NCBI GenBank assembly: GCA_003166955.1
Contig: PMUI01000096.1
Span: forward strand, 41,297 to 105,296
Direction of reading: 5' to 3'
Length of the DNA: 64,000 bases
From: Acidobacterium sp.
GTDB taxonomy: Bacteria; Acidobacteriota; Terriglobia; Terriglobales; Acidobacteriaceae
Shown here: positions 17,667 to 26,412 of the stretch, piece after piece
Layout of the letters: each line of letters begins with the position of its first letter
Position numbering within the stretch: position 1 is the stretch's first letter
Position numbers and translations under genes: made by a program
The notes under the pieces: generated by a model
Databases searched by the model: none
What the model was told of the DNA's origin: nothing
The model's input: the letters and a program-made list of their open reading frames with translations, nothing else

Positions 17667-17987
17667 ATGGTTCGCCAAACTGCTCGGTCCAACGCGCCAA
17701 CTACACCTGAAAACTATCCGATCCAATCTCCGCCCATCGCCCCGTCTGGCGATTACAGCTACACCCTTGAGATCGTGATGAATATGCAGGTGACTATGGG
17801 ACGCCTGCTCGAAGCGGTGGAGAGCCTAAAGAACGATTCGCGGGAGCAGCGAACTGCGTTGAGTGATCTGACCAAAGAGATTCACGGATACAAGATCGGC
17901 ATCCGCTGGGCCCTCGCCATCTGCGTCCTCTTTAGCGGCCTCATCGGATGGATCGTTAGCACGTATATTTCCACGCACCCGAAATAA
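17667..17987 (+). CDS. Coiled-coil single-span membrane protein of the IS element
   Basis: 106 residues. A Pro-rich N-terminus, then a probable coiled coil (MGRLLEAVESLKNDSREQRT and onward), then one transmembrane helix near the C-terminus (WALAICVLFSGLIGWIVSTY). It ends just before the right terminal repeat. Function unknown; 277 bases before it show no other gene. Confidence 0.6.
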   Translation: MVRQTARSNAPTTPENYPIQSPPIAPSGDYSYTLEIVMNMQVTMGRLLEAVESLKNDSREQRTALSDLTKEIHGYKIGIRWALAICVLFSGLIGWIVSTYISTHPK

Positions 17988-18081
17988 TCCCGTGGGTTAG
18001 CCAACGTACTTATTGCCCCCCGATCTAACACGATCTGTGGTCTGCAGCTCCGGTCCTCCCTATCGAGCCCTGAGGCGAAAC

Positions 18082-18465
18082 TCAGGCCGGAGCCAGGAGC
18101 GGCAGGACGCGGTCCCGCACCTGGTCAGGCGTAAACGGCTTCCGAATGTATCCCTGAGCCCCGGCTGCCAGCGCCTCGCGCACGTGCTCCTCGCCGCTCT
18201 CCGTGGTGATCATCACCACAGGAGCCCCCTGGGCCAGCCCCTGGCTCTGCAGCTGCCGCAGAAACTCGAGGCCGTCCATGCTGGGCATGTTGATATCGGA
18301 GACGATCAGGTCGACCTTCTCGCGCCGCAGCGCCTCAAGGCCCTCGCGCCCGCTGCCCGCCTCCACCACTTTGGTCAGATCCAGCCCTGCCTGGCGCAGA
18401 GCCCGCTCGACTATCTTCCGCATGACTGACGAATCGTCGACAATCAGCACCGTTTTTCCGGACAT
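18082..18465 (-). CDS. cheY: Chemotaxis response regulator CheY
   Basis: 127 residues, a single receiver domain: acidic pocket DD at 10-11, phospho-acceptor Asp57 in IVSDINMPSMDG, Thr in MITTESG and Lys in IRKPFTP. No output domain, so a CheY-type motor switch signal that binds FliM. Ribosome site GGAGGGG; a sigma-28 promoter lies just upstream. Its former neighbour on the 3' side, the CheX-like gene, is now 3.2 kb away because of the IS insertion. Confidence 0.88.
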   Translation of the reverse strand: MSGKTVLIVDDSSVMRKIVERALRQAGLDLTKVVEAGSGREGLEALRREKVDLIVSDINMPSMDGLEFLRQLQSQGLAQGAPVVMITTESGEEHVREALAAGAQGYIRKPFTPDQVRDRVLPLLAPA

Positions 18466-18487
18466 CGCGCAGTCCCCTCCAACCTTC

Positions 18488-18514
18488 TTATCGGCTGCGC
18501 CCTCATTCTCTCTA
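18488..18514 (-). promoter_or_regulatory. Probable sigma-28 promoter for cheY
   Basis: Minus strand TAGAGAGA, 11 nt, GCCGATAA: the -10 is a perfect FliA match, the -35 matches 4 of 8. It overlaps the stop of the upstream MshEN gene and lies 22 bp before the cheY ATG. Confidence 0.6.
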
Positions 18515-19441
18515 CTTCAAATTCTGCCGTGCTCTTCCCGGGCTCCCGATCGTCGCCAGCAGATCTTCGACGGCGTCCGCGGCCGGCAGCCCCGGCTGAT
18601 CGGCCCCCCGCCGCCACAGCCGCAGCCAGTAGTAGTCGTGAATGCGCACCAGACGTGCCTCCACCGGCTTCGCGGCTTCGATCAGCTTCGTGATCGTCCG
18701 CGCCAAAACCCAGGAACTGGCCGCCTCCAGATACCGCGCCGGGGGCGCCGCGGTCGCGAAAAACTGCTCCTGTGCGGCCCGGAACTCGGAATCCCGAGCG
18801 ATGCCCGCGGCCACCGGCAACCCGGTGATGCGCTCCAAAGCATAGCTCAGGCTGCGGTCGATGCCGCCGGAAAAGGCCACATACAGAATCTGGCCTCCAG
18901 GAGCCCGCACCGGCACGGCTCCCCCCGCCTCGGAAAGGAACCGCGGCATGGCCGTCGCCACCTCGGCCGGCCGGTAAGGATCGAGCGAGAAGACCGGGCA
19001 GTTCCACTGCGCGCTGAGCGCACGGGTCAGCGCCGGCTCGGACAGCACGCCGCTCCTCAGCAGCCATTCGCCCAGCCGTATCGTCTCGCCGGTTTCTTCC
19101 TCCGTGCGCCGCTGGCCCTCCAGAGCCGCGTGCAGCTCGACCGGCGTGATCTTCCCCTGGTCGACCAGCATCAGCCCCATCGGGACGCGATGAGGATACG
19201 GCGCCGGAACCGCGTCGCCCCCGTCCATCTCCCTCCGCAGAGCCGAGGCCACCAGCTCTCCCATGCATTCCGGCGAGCAGGCCCAGCGCCCTTCGAAGCT
19301 CGGAACCCGGCGGCTTCGCCAAAGGCGCATCCATCCGGTCGAGCACCGCGGATTGGCGCAGTGCGGAAACAGCGACTGACCGCGAGCCGCCATCGCTCCC
19401 GCCACCCCCGCGACGGCTCCTCGATGCGTTACCAGAGGCAT
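18512..19441 (-). CDS. Zinc-finger plus MshEN (GspE N-terminal) domain protein in flagellar cluster
   Basis: 309 residues from ATG 19441, 13 bp inside the end of the FliN-like gene. The N-terminus has four cysteines (C28, C33, C55, C59; CANPRC and CSPEC), a probable zinc site. Residues about 90-240 resemble the T2SSE_N/MshEN domain (LMLVDQGKITPVELHAALEG, RLGEWLLRSGVLSEPALTRA, NCPVFSLDPYRP), a module that binds cyclic di-GMP in some proteins. No ATPase domain follows. A link of second messenger to motility is plausible but unproven. Confidence 0.75.
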   Translation of the reverse strand: MPLVTHRGAVAGVAGAMAARGQSLFPHCANPRCSTGWMRLWRSRRVPSFEGRWACSPECMGELVASALRREMDGGDAVPAPYPHRVPMGLMLVDQGKITPVELHAALEGQRRTEEETGETIRLGEWLLRSGVLSEPALTRALSAQWNCPVFSLDPYRPAEVATAMPRFLSEAGGAVPVRAPGGQILYVAFSGGIDRSLSYALERITGLPVAAGIARDSEFRAAQEQFFATAAPPARYLEAASSWVLARTITKLIEAAKPVEARLVRIHDYYWLRLWRRGADQPGLPAADAVEDLLATIGSPGRARQNLK

Positions 19442-20190
19442 CGGATACTCTCCAGCCGGCGCACCGGCTCGGCCACCTCGATCACCCGCAAACCAAAATT
19501 CCCGTTCACCAGCACCACCTCGCCGCGCGCCACAATCCTGTCTCCCACGATCAAATCCACTGGATCGGCCACCTGACGGTCCAGTTCCACCACGTCGCCC
19601 GGACCCAGTTCCAGCAGGTCCTTCAGCTCCATCTCGCGCGACCCGAAACGCACCGAGGCTTCGAGCTCCACCTCGAGCAGAAGATCGAAATTGCCCGCCG
19701 GATGCTGGACCGCCGCCGCTGCCGCCGACCCCGGTGCCGGCGCCCCTCGCTCGCTGCCCCGCTCGCTTCCCGCCTCGGGCCGCACCTCGGGCCTGGCCTC
19801 GACACCAGCGGCCTCGACACTGAGCGACAAACGCACCTGTGCGTTCCCCAAACGCAGCCCACAGGGTTCCGCCGAGGGTGCCTGCGCTGAAGACGGCGAC
19901 GCTTTTCCCCCCATCCGCGACGCGATGCTGGCCAGGATGCCGGACCACAGCTCCCGCACCATCTCGCTATCGGCCTGGCGGGCCTCGATCACCCGGGCTT
20001 CGATCAGAAAGGCGGTCACATCCTCCCGGTCGGCGGCCAGAGTCAGGCGCGCCCCGGGGATCTGGATGGTGTCCGTCCAGCTGCGCGCCCCCGCCGGCGG
20101 CTCGCCACCGGCGGCCAGCGTCACCGGCTGCCCCAGTTCCTGGCCGATCTCGGCCTCGAACTTGCCGAACCACTGTTCCCGCTGGCTCAT
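19429..20190 (-). CDS. FliN-family motor switch protein with extra N-terminal domain
   Basis: 253 residues. The C-terminal about 80 residues are a SpoA/FliN domain (LKDLLELGPGDVVELDRQVA, then DPVDLIVGDRIVARGEVVLV and FGLRVIEV). The N-terminal half (about 1-100) may be FliM/CheC-like, linked by an Ala/Pro/Gly-rich stretch (about 125-165). It overlaps the fliM stop by 4 bp. A separate, shorter FliN is encoded at 27473-27913, so the C-ring may contain two FliN-type proteins; this one could be the FliY equivalent. Confidence 0.85.
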   Translation of the reverse strand: MSQREQWFGKFEAEIGQELGQPVTLAAGGEPPAGARSWTDTIQIPGARLTLAADREDVTAFLIEARVIEARQADSEMVRELWSGILASIASRMGGKASPSSAQAPSAEPCGLRLGNAQVRLSLSVEAAGVEARPEVRPEAGSERGSERGAPAPGSAAAAAVQHPAGNFDLLLEVELEASVRFGSREMELKDLLELGPGDVVELDRQVADPVDLIVGDRIVARGEVVLVNGNFGLRVIEVAEPVRRLESIRCLW

Positions 20191-21152
20191 TTCTTCGCCT
20201 CGCTCGCCGCCAGAAGATGCGCCGCCCGATGGTCGGCGTGCCCGACGGGCGCGGCCGAAAACAGCACCACGCCTCCGGCGCGGAACTGGGCCGGGGTCCG
20301 GGACGCGGGCAGCTCAAACCGCAGGACGGCCCCGGGGCACAATGCGCCCAGCGAGCTGGCCGGCACACGCACCGGTGGCAGATGCAGCGCCGCGCCTGTG
20401 CGGCAGGCTCCGGCGAGTTCCCGCACGCGCAGCCGTGTCTCCGGGGAATGGCGCCGCTGCCGCGAGCGTTCCCCGGCCAGCCGGCGCAGGATGGTGTTCG
20501 AGGCCACTGCGGGAAAGGCGAGGTTCAGCAGGCCGCTGATCTCACCCAGCCGCAGTTCGAAGCTCAGGCACAGCGTCTTCTCCGATACCGGAATCAGCCG
20601 TGGCGTCTGGGTCTGCATCTGCCGCTTCTCGAAGCTGAAGCTCAGGCCCACCGGCTGCCAGGCCGTGGTCAGCTCGCGGCAGATCGCCTCCACCACCCCG
20701 GAAAGAATGGCCTCCTCGATGTCGGTCAGCTCGCGCGGCTCGCTCGGGCCCCCTTCGCCGCCCAGCAGCAGATCGATCATCGAGGGTGCGGTGGTCAGAT
20801 CCATCTGCAGCACCGAGATCGCGCGCAGCGGTTCCAGGCGCACCGAGCAGACATACGCCAGCTCGGGAATCCGCAGCAGAAATTCGCTGAACTGAATCTG
20901 TTCGGCCGAGACCAGACTGACCTGCACCCGGCTGCGAAACCAAGCGCCCAGATGATGCGTCAGGTTGCGGGCGAAAATGTCGTTGATCATGCTGATGGCC
21001 CGCAGCTGTTCGTTCGAGATCTGTCCGGACCGCGAAAAGCTCCAGGGCACCACCCGGCTGCGCGGCGCATCCGGCACGGCCTGGCTGCGCGCCCGCGCCG
21101 CCTGAAACAGGGCGTCGATCTCCTCCTGCCCGAGTTCCTTCTCCATCGCCAT
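20187..21152 (-). CDS. fliM: Flagellar motor switch protein FliM
   Basis: 321 residues. It starts with the CheY-P-binding motif LGQEEIDALF, then the FliM middle domain (NDIFARNLTHHLGAWFRSRV, LTTAPSMIDLLLGGEGG, LTDIEEAILSGVVEAICREL). The C-terminal SpoA domain is present but divergent (RVPASSLGALCPGAVLRFEL). GGAG lies 7 nt before ATG 21152. It forms the middle of the C-ring and sets rotation direction. Confidence 0.94.
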   Translation of the reverse strand: MAMEKELGQEEIDALFQAARARSQAVPDAPRSRVVPWSFSRSGQISNEQLRAISMINDIFARNLTHHLGAWFRSRVQVSLVSAEQIQFSEFLLRIPELAYVCSVRLEPLRAISVLQMDLTTAPSMIDLLLGGEGGPSEPRELTDIEEAILSGVVEAICRELTTAWQPVGLSFSFEKRQMQTQTPRLIPVSEKTLCLSFELRLGEISGLLNLAFPAVASNTILRRLAGERSRQRRHSPETRLRVRELAGACRTGAALHLPPVRVPASSLGALCPGAVLRFELPASRTPAQFRAGGVVLFSAAPVGHADHRAAHLLAASEAKK

Positions 21153-21155
21153 ACG

Positions 21156-22007
21156 CTATCTCCGGCCCCGCCCGAGGTCTTCGAGGCGCGACCGCAGGTG
21201 CACCACGGCCGAGGAATGAATCTGCGAAACCCGCGACTCGACGACGCCGAGCGCCAGTCCGATCTCCTTCATCGTCATCTCCTCGAAGTAGTAAAGCGTC
21301 ACCACCAGCCTCTCCCGCTCCGGCAGCTGCTCGATTGCCGCCGTCAGACGCTCCTTCATCTCGCCCCGCAGACAGCGGAAGAGCGGGTCGTCCTCCGGAT
21401 GGTTCGGAATGTAGGCCAGTTCCTCCTCATCCGAGTCTTCGGAGCGCTCCAGATGCAGCGTGCCGATCTCCAGACCCTTCAGCTCTCCCAGCAGCTGCTG
21501 GTACTCCTCGAGGCCCAGACCCAGCTCCCGGGCGACCTCCGGCTCCGACGGGCTCCGCCCGCACCTGGCCGTCAGCTGGCGAATCGCTTCTTCGACCGCG
21601 CGCCCTTTCCGGCGCAGATCGCGCGGACTCCAGTCCAGCGTCCTCAGGCTGTCGAGAATCGCGCCCCGGATGCGGAACTGCGCGTAGCTGCGAAACTGCA
21701 CCTTCTTCGCCGGATCGAATTTCCGAAACGCATCGAGCAGACCCACGGTGCCGGCGCTCACCAGGTCCTCCATGTCGACGTGCTGGGGCAGCCGCTCGTG
21801 AATCCGGCGCGCCATCCAGCGGACGGCGGGCATGTGCTCGAGCATCATCTGCTGCCGCTCTTCGTCGGTGAGCCGGGAGGGTTCGGTCCCGACCCCGGCC
21901 CCGGCCGCGGCGCCCTCCGTCTCTTCCCCCCGCACGGTTTCCCGTCTCGCTCTCCGGGTCCGCTCCGGTTGTCTCCACGTCTCCGCTGCCTGGCCTGCGT
22001 ATTCCAT
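21156..22007 (-). CDS. fliA: Flagellar sigma factor FliA (sigma-28)
   Basis: 283 residues from ATG 22007, with AAGAAAGG 4 nt upstream. The N-terminal 50 residues are charged and variable; region 2 is clear (HVDMEDLVSAGTVGLLDAFR, FRSYAQFRIRGAILDSLRTL), as are region 3 (AVEEAIRQLTARCGRSPSEP) and region 4 (LPERERLVVTLYYFEEMTMK with EIGLALGVVESRVSQIHSSA). It directs late flagellar transcription; promoters matching it occur before flgM and cheY. It follows flhA directly, without the flhF and flhG genes often found there. Confidence 0.95.
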   Translation of the reverse strand: MEYAGQAAETWRQPERTRRARRETVRGEETEGAAAGAGVGTEPSRLTDEERQQMMLEHMPAVRWMARRIHERLPQHVDMEDLVSAGTVGLLDAFRKFDPAKKVQFRSYAQFRIRGAILDSLRTLDWSPRDLRRKGRAVEEAIRQLTARCGRSPSEPEVARELGLGLEEYQQLLGELKGLEIGTLHLERSEDSDEEELAYIPNHPEDDPLFRCLRGEMKERLTAAIEQLPERERLVVTLYYFEEMTMKEIGLALGVVESRVSQIHSSAVVHLRSRLEDLGRGRR

Positions 22008-22041
22008 CGCGCCTTTCTTTCTCTTCCGACCTTGACCCTGC

Positions 22042-24141
22042 CTACGCCCCCTGGCGCACGATGCCCACCGCGCGAACCGGCACGTCCGGCGGGATCTCCG
22101 CCGGCGCAATCACCGTCAATCGCGGCAGCACCGGCTCGAGCCACCGCCGCAGGTGATAGCGCGCGGGACTGGAACAAAGCAGCACGGGCTGGGCCGAAAC
22201 GGACCCCGGGCCCATGAGAGTCTTCAAAGAATCCGTAATGCGCTTCAGCACCGGCGTGCTGGCGCCGCCGGCGGTCAGCTGCCGCGCCGTGGGCTCGGGG
22301 GAGACCAGGCTCATCAGCTCTTCCTCCAGAGCCGGTTCGAGGGCGATCACGCGCAGCGTCCCGTCGGCTTCGATCAACGGCTGCGTCAGGCGCCGGCCCA
22401 ACGCCTGCCGGGCGACCTCGACCAGCTGCGGCAGGCCGCGATTCTGCGCCCCCATCTCGACCAGCGCCTCCAGAATCGCGCCCAGATCCCGTATCGAAAC
22501 CCGCTCCCGCAGCAACTGCTGCAGCACCCGTTCCACCTCGCCCAGGGAGAGGATCTTCGGCACCAGTTCTTCGACCAGCTTCGGGTGGCTGTCCGTGAGC
22601 GAGTCCAGCAGCCGCTTGGTCTCCGCTCGTCCCAGCAGTTCACAGGCGTGCTTCCGGATCAGCTCCGCCAGATGCGTCCCGATCAGCGTTCCCTGATCCA
22701 CCACCGAGTAGCCTGCCGCCAGCGCCTCATCCTCGGCCGAGGGCTGAATCCAGCGCGCCGGAGCGCCGTACGCCGGCTCCTTCGTCTCCCTGCCCTCAAG
22801 CGGCCGCAGGCGCGGCTCGGTCGACACAGCCAGCAGGCAGTTTCCTTCCGTCTGCCAGCGCCCGATCTCCATGCCCCGCAGCGAGACCATGTATTCCCGC
22901 GCTTTTAGCCGCAGATTGTCCGAGATGTGCACCGGAGGAAGGAGGAAGCCCAGCTCCTGCGCCAGGTGCCGCCGCAGCGTCTTCACCCGCCCCAGCATCT
23001 GGCCGCCCTGCTTTTCATCGACCAGCGGAATCAGCTGGAACCCGATCTCGAGGCTCAGGTCGTCCAGCTTCAGCGCCGCCGCAAGATTCTCCGGCTTCTC
23101 GGCCGCCGCCGCCTTCTTTGCCGTCTCCGCTTCGGCCACGGGAACCTCGCGCTTCGACGCGCGCCGCCCCATGTACCCCAGCACCGCCGCCGGCAGCAGA
23201 AACGCCAGCTTGGGCAGCCCCGGGATCAGACACAGCGTTCCCAGCACGCCGGCCGCGACATAGAGGGTCGTGGCCTTGCCCAGCAGCTGCGTCCCCAGCT
23301 CCGTCGTCAGCTGCCCGGCCGAAGAGGCGCGAGTCAGCACCATGCCGCCGGCCACCGATACCAGCAGCGACGGAATCATCGTCACCAGACCGTCGCCCAC
23401 CGTCAAAATCGTGTAGGTCCGGACCGCCTCGCTCAGCTCGATGCCCTGCTGCAGCGTTCCGATCAACAGGCCGGCGACGATGTTGATCGCCGTGATCAGA
23501 ATCGTCGCCAGCGAATCCCGCTGATTGAAGCGCGCCGCCCCGTCCATGGCCCCGTAGAACTCGGCCTCCTGTGCGATCGCCTGGCGCCGCTTCCGCGCCG
23601 TGGCTTCATCGATCAGCCCGGCATTCATGTCCGCGTCGATCGCCATCTGTTTCCCAGGCAAAGCATCGAGGGTGAACCGCGCCGTGACCTCCGCGGTGCG
23701 CACCGCGCCGTGGCTGACCACTAAGAACTGAATGGCGATCAGGGCGAGGAACAGCACAAAGCCCACCACGTAGTTCCCGCCCACCACAAACTGCCCGAAG
23801 GCCTCGATCACGTTGCCGGCCGCTGCCGTTCCTTCGTTGCCGTGCAATAAAATCCGCCGGCTTGAGGCGATGTTCAGCGACAGGCGAAACAGCGTCAGCA
23901 GCAGCAACAATGTCGGAAAAACCGAGAAGTCCACCGCTCTGCGCAGCTGCACGGCCGAAAGGAAGACCAGAATCGAGGCCGCCATCGAACAGGCCAGCAG
24001 CATATCCATGACGAAGGCCGGCACCGGCACCACCATCACGAACAGAACGCTGATCGCCGCCAAAGGCAGCGCCATCGCGCGCAGCGCTTTCATCCAGCCG
24101 CCCGGCGCTGCTGCTCCCAGGGCTATCGCACCTGCGCTCAT
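22042..24141 (-). CDS. flhA: Flagellar export gate protein FlhA
   Basis: 699 residues. The N-terminal half has about eight membrane spans with the FHIPEP-type region (LLLTLFRLSLNIASSRRILL, FVVGGNYVVGFVLFLALIAI, DADMNAGLIDEATARKRRQA); the C-terminal half is the cytosolic platform that docks substrates. Full length. GGAGG lies 8 nt before the start. Core of the flagellar type III export gate with FlhB and FliP-FliQ-FliR. Confidence 0.96.
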   Translation of the reverse strand: MSAGAIALGAAAPGGWMKALRAMALPLAAISVLFVMVVPVPAFVMDMLLACSMAASILVFLSAVQLRRAVDFSVFPTLLLLLTLFRLSLNIASSRRILLHGNEGTAAAGNVIEAFGQFVVGGNYVVGFVLFLALIAIQFLVVSHGAVRTAEVTARFTLDALPGKQMAIDADMNAGLIDEATARKRRQAIAQEAEFYGAMDGAARFNQRDSLATILITAINIVAGLLIGTLQQGIELSEAVRTYTILTVGDGLVTMIPSLLVSVAGGMVLTRASSAGQLTTELGTQLLGKATTLYVAAGVLGTLCLIPGLPKLAFLLPAAVLGYMGRRASKREVPVAEAETAKKAAAAEKPENLAAALKLDDLSLEIGFQLIPLVDEKQGGQMLGRVKTLRRHLAQELGFLLPPVHISDNLRLKAREYMVSLRGMEIGRWQTEGNCLLAVSTEPRLRPLEGRETKEPAYGAPARWIQPSAEDEALAAGYSVVDQGTLIGTHLAELIRKHACELLGRAETKRLLDSLTDSHPKLVEELVPKILSLGEVERVLQQLLRERVSIRDLGAILEALVEMGAQNRGLPQLVEVARQALGRRLTQPLIEADGTLRVIALEPALEEELMSLVSPEPTARQLTAGGASTPVLKRITDSLKTLMGPGSVSAQPVLLCSSPARYHLRRWLEPVLPRLTVIAPAEIPPDVPVRAVGIVRQGA

Positions 24142-24185
24142 TCGATCATCCTCCGTCTCGGTTTCACCTTTGTCTCTTCCGTCCC

Positions 24186-25310
24186 TCAGCGCTTCGGTCT
24201 GGCATCGCCGCCCCCGTGGCTCTTCGCGCGGGCGGCAGCCTCGGCCCGCTCGCGCCGCACCCGCTCCTCGACCTCGCGGCGGTAGAGCCAGGCCAGAATC
24301 GCCGCCACCGCCGCATACAGCTCATAAGGAATCGCATGCCCCTGCTCCACCTGGCGGTAGAGCGAGCGCGCCAGCGGCGGATTCTCGACGATCGGCACCC
24401 CCGCCCATTGCGCCTCCTCGCGAATCTGCGCCGCCAGCAGATCGCGCCCCTTCGCCAGCACCCGCGGGGGATCCATGGTTTCGAAGCTGAAGCTCAGCGC
24501 TACCGCATAATGCGTCGGATTGGTCACCACCACCGAGGCGCGCGAGACGTCGGCCTTCAGCTGCCGCCGCCGCAGCTGCCTGCGCAGCCCGCGAATGCGT
24601 GCCTTCACCTGGGGGCTGCCTTCCATCTCTTTGAACTCGTCCCTCAGATCCTGCTTCGACATGCGCAGCCGGTCCTCCCGGCTCCGCCACTCCATCACGT
24701 AGTCGATCCCCGCCCACGCCAGGAAAATCCACGCCCCGTCGACCAGCAGGTTGTACATCTCGGCAAACACGTCCGGGTACTGCTCCACGCTCAGCGGCGG
24801 AATCTCCGCCTGCGCCTCGATGGCGCGCACCGCGAAGAATCCCAGCGCCAGCACCGGCACCAGCGATTTGCCCAGACGAACCACTCCGCGCAGCGAGAAG
24901 ATGTTCTTCGCGTTCTCCACCGGATTGATCCGCTCCGGTTTCACCGACAGCGCCTCGAAGTTGAACGACCACCCGCCGCCCTGCGCGATCCCCGCCGCCA
25001 GAGCCCCGGCCAGCGACGCGAGAAAGACGATCCCTATCGGCTCCAGCGCCTTCAGCAGGATCCCGCGCATCGCCATCGCCGTCTCGGCGGGCGAAGTCCG
25101 CTCCCACACGACCGGCTGGCCCAGAGCCAGCAGCTCCCGGTAAGCGCCCGCCCATTGGCCAACCCATTTCTGCGCCACCGAGCCGAGGACGTACACCCCG
25201 GCCAGCATCCCCGCACCCGCCATCAGATCGCGGCTGCGCGCGCGATCGCCGCGCTCGGTCGCCTTCTGCCGCTGCCGTGGTGTGGCCTGTTCGGTGCGAT
25301 CGCCCGGCAT
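24186..25310 (-). CDS. flhB: Flagellar export substrate-switch protein FlhB
   Basis: 374 residues. N-terminal TEQATPRQRQKATERGDRAR signature, four membrane spans (about 30-205) and a cytosolic domain with the autocleavage motif NPTH at 264-267, which allows the switch from hook to filament export. A basic tail (RRERAEAAARAKSHGGG) ends it. It begins 2 bp after the fliR stop. Confidence 0.96.
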   Translation of the reverse strand: MPGDRTEQATPRQRQKATERGDRARSRDLMAGAGMLAGVYVLGSVAQKWVGQWAGAYRELLALGQPVVWERTSPAETAMAMRGILLKALEPIGIVFLASLAGALAAGIAQGGGWSFNFEALSVKPERINPVENAKNIFSLRGVVRLGKSLVPVLALGFFAVRAIEAQAEIPPLSVEQYPDVFAEMYNLLVDGAWIFLAWAGIDYVMEWRSREDRLRMSKQDLRDEFKEMEGSPQVKARIRGLRRQLRRRQLKADVSRASVVVTNPTHYAVALSFSFETMDPPRVLAKGRDLLAAQIREEAQWAGVPIVENPPLARSLYRQVEQGHAIPYELYAAVAAILAWLYRREVEERVRRERAEAAARAKSHGGGDARPKR

Positions 25311-25312
25311 CG

Positions 25313-26086
25313 CTACGCCGTCCCCGCCGCTCCGGCCAGCAATCGTCCGGCGTTATCGAGCAGGGCCACAAAGTGCGCTTCGATCCAGTGCGGCCACAAG
25401 GCCAGCGAGCCGATCAGCACTCCGTACCCGAGCATCGTCTTGGCCGGCACGGTCAGCGACATCACCGGCAGCGTCGGCGCCATCTTCCCGGCCAGCGCCA
25501 CCGCCAGCTCCGCCAGCAGCGTCGCCGCCATGACCGGAGCCGACAACTGCAGCGCCGCCGAAAAAATGCCCCCCGCTATCGTCACCAGCGCCCATCCCGC
25601 CCTCGGATCGAGCGTCACCGTGCCCACCGGCGCTGTCGAAAAGGTCCGCAGCAGCGCGGCCAGCATCGTCCGATGCAGTCCCGCCCCCAGAATCGTCAGA
25701 GTTCCCAGCAAACTGAACATCTGGCCCATCAGCGGCGTCGCTGCCGGAGAGTTCGGGTCCATCAGGTTCACCAGCGAGAAGCTGAACTGGAATCCCAACA
25801 CCTGGCCGGCGAAATTCAGCGCCTCGAACAGCAGCGAAAGTGTCAGGCCGAAGACCAGGCCCACGCTCAGCTCCCCGAGCACCGCCAGAATCCCCAGCTC
25901 GGCGTGCGCCCTCGGAAAAGCCGCGACGATCGGCGCCACGAGGAACGAGACGGCCATGACGAACCCTGCCTTGATCCGCGGCGGAATCGCTTCCGAGGAA
26001 AAGACCGGAGCGAAGACCATCAAACCGCTGACGCGCACCACCACCAGGGTCATCGCTTCCAGCGTCTGTTCCCAGTCCGTTGTCAT
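25313..26086 (-). CDS. fliR: Flagellar export gate protein FliR
   Basis: 257 residues from ATG 26086, overlapping the fliQ stop (ATGA). Six hydrophobic segments; RVSGLMVFAPVFSSEAIPPR, FAGQVLGFQFSFSLVNLMDP and the C-terminal KTMLGYGVLIGSLALWPHWI fit FliR. The frame is open upstream but that part is the fliQ gene in another frame. Confidence 0.94.
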   Translation of the reverse strand: MTTDWEQTLEAMTLVVVRVSGLMVFAPVFSSEAIPPRIKAGFVMAVSFLVAPIVAAFPRAHAELGILAVLGELSVGLVFGLTLSLLFEALNFAGQVLGFQFSFSLVNLMDPNSPAATPLMGQMFSLLGTLTILGAGLHRTMLAALLRTFSTAPVGTVTLDPRAGWALVTIAGGIFSAALQLSAPVMAATLLAELAVALAGKMAPTLPVMSLTVPAKTMLGYGVLIGSLALWPHWIEAHFVALLDNAGRLLAGAAGTA

Positions 26087-26358
26087 CCCTGCCCCAGAAA
26101 GCGATGAAAGTCCGAGAACAACCCCACCGTGTAGCTCATCAGCCGGGCCAGAAACCAGGGCAGCGCCGCCATCAGCAGGCCCACCACGATCAGCAGCCGC
26201 GGCACCGTCGAGATGGTCTGATCCTGCAGCGAAGTCAGCGTCTGCACCAGGCTGATCACGAAGCTCGTCACGCAGGCCGCCAGCAGCACCGGCGCTCCCA
26301 GGATCAGCGCCTCGCGCAGGCAATGCCGCATCAGTTCCGCCGCCTCATCCGGTCCCAT
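26083..26358 (-). CDS. fliQ: Flagellar export gate protein FliQ
   Basis: 91 residues with two membrane spans (LILGAPVLLAACVTSFVISL, LLIVVGLLMAALPWFLARLM) and the FliQ linker VQTLTSLQDQTISTVPRLL. Normal length. GGAGGAG precedes the start. It lies between fliP and fliR. Confidence 0.95.
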   Translation of the reverse strand: MGPDEAAELMRHCLREALILGAPVLLAACVTSFVISLVQTLTSLQDQTISTVPRLLIVVGLLMAALPWFLARLMSYTVGLFSDFHRFLGQG

Positions 26359-26412
26359 CGCGTCTCCTCCGCAATTCCCTTCCCGTCCTCGCCTCTCGCC
26401 ACCCCGCCCAGG

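Larger units (their letters stand above)
14968..18017. mobile_element. IS1595-family element with passenger genes, 3,050 bp
   Basis: Bounded by perfect 25-bp terminal inverted repeats (14968-14992 and 17993-18017), beginning GGCAATAAGTACG and ending TTGGCTAACCCA. An 8-bp direct repeat CCCCGATC flanks both ends (14960-14967 and 18018-18025), the target-duplication size typical of IS1595. It contains a P63C-domain gene, the transposase and two small genes. It is inserted between cheY and the cheX-like gene without breaking either. Intact ends, an exact target duplication and an open transposase point to a recent insertion. Confidence 0.95.
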
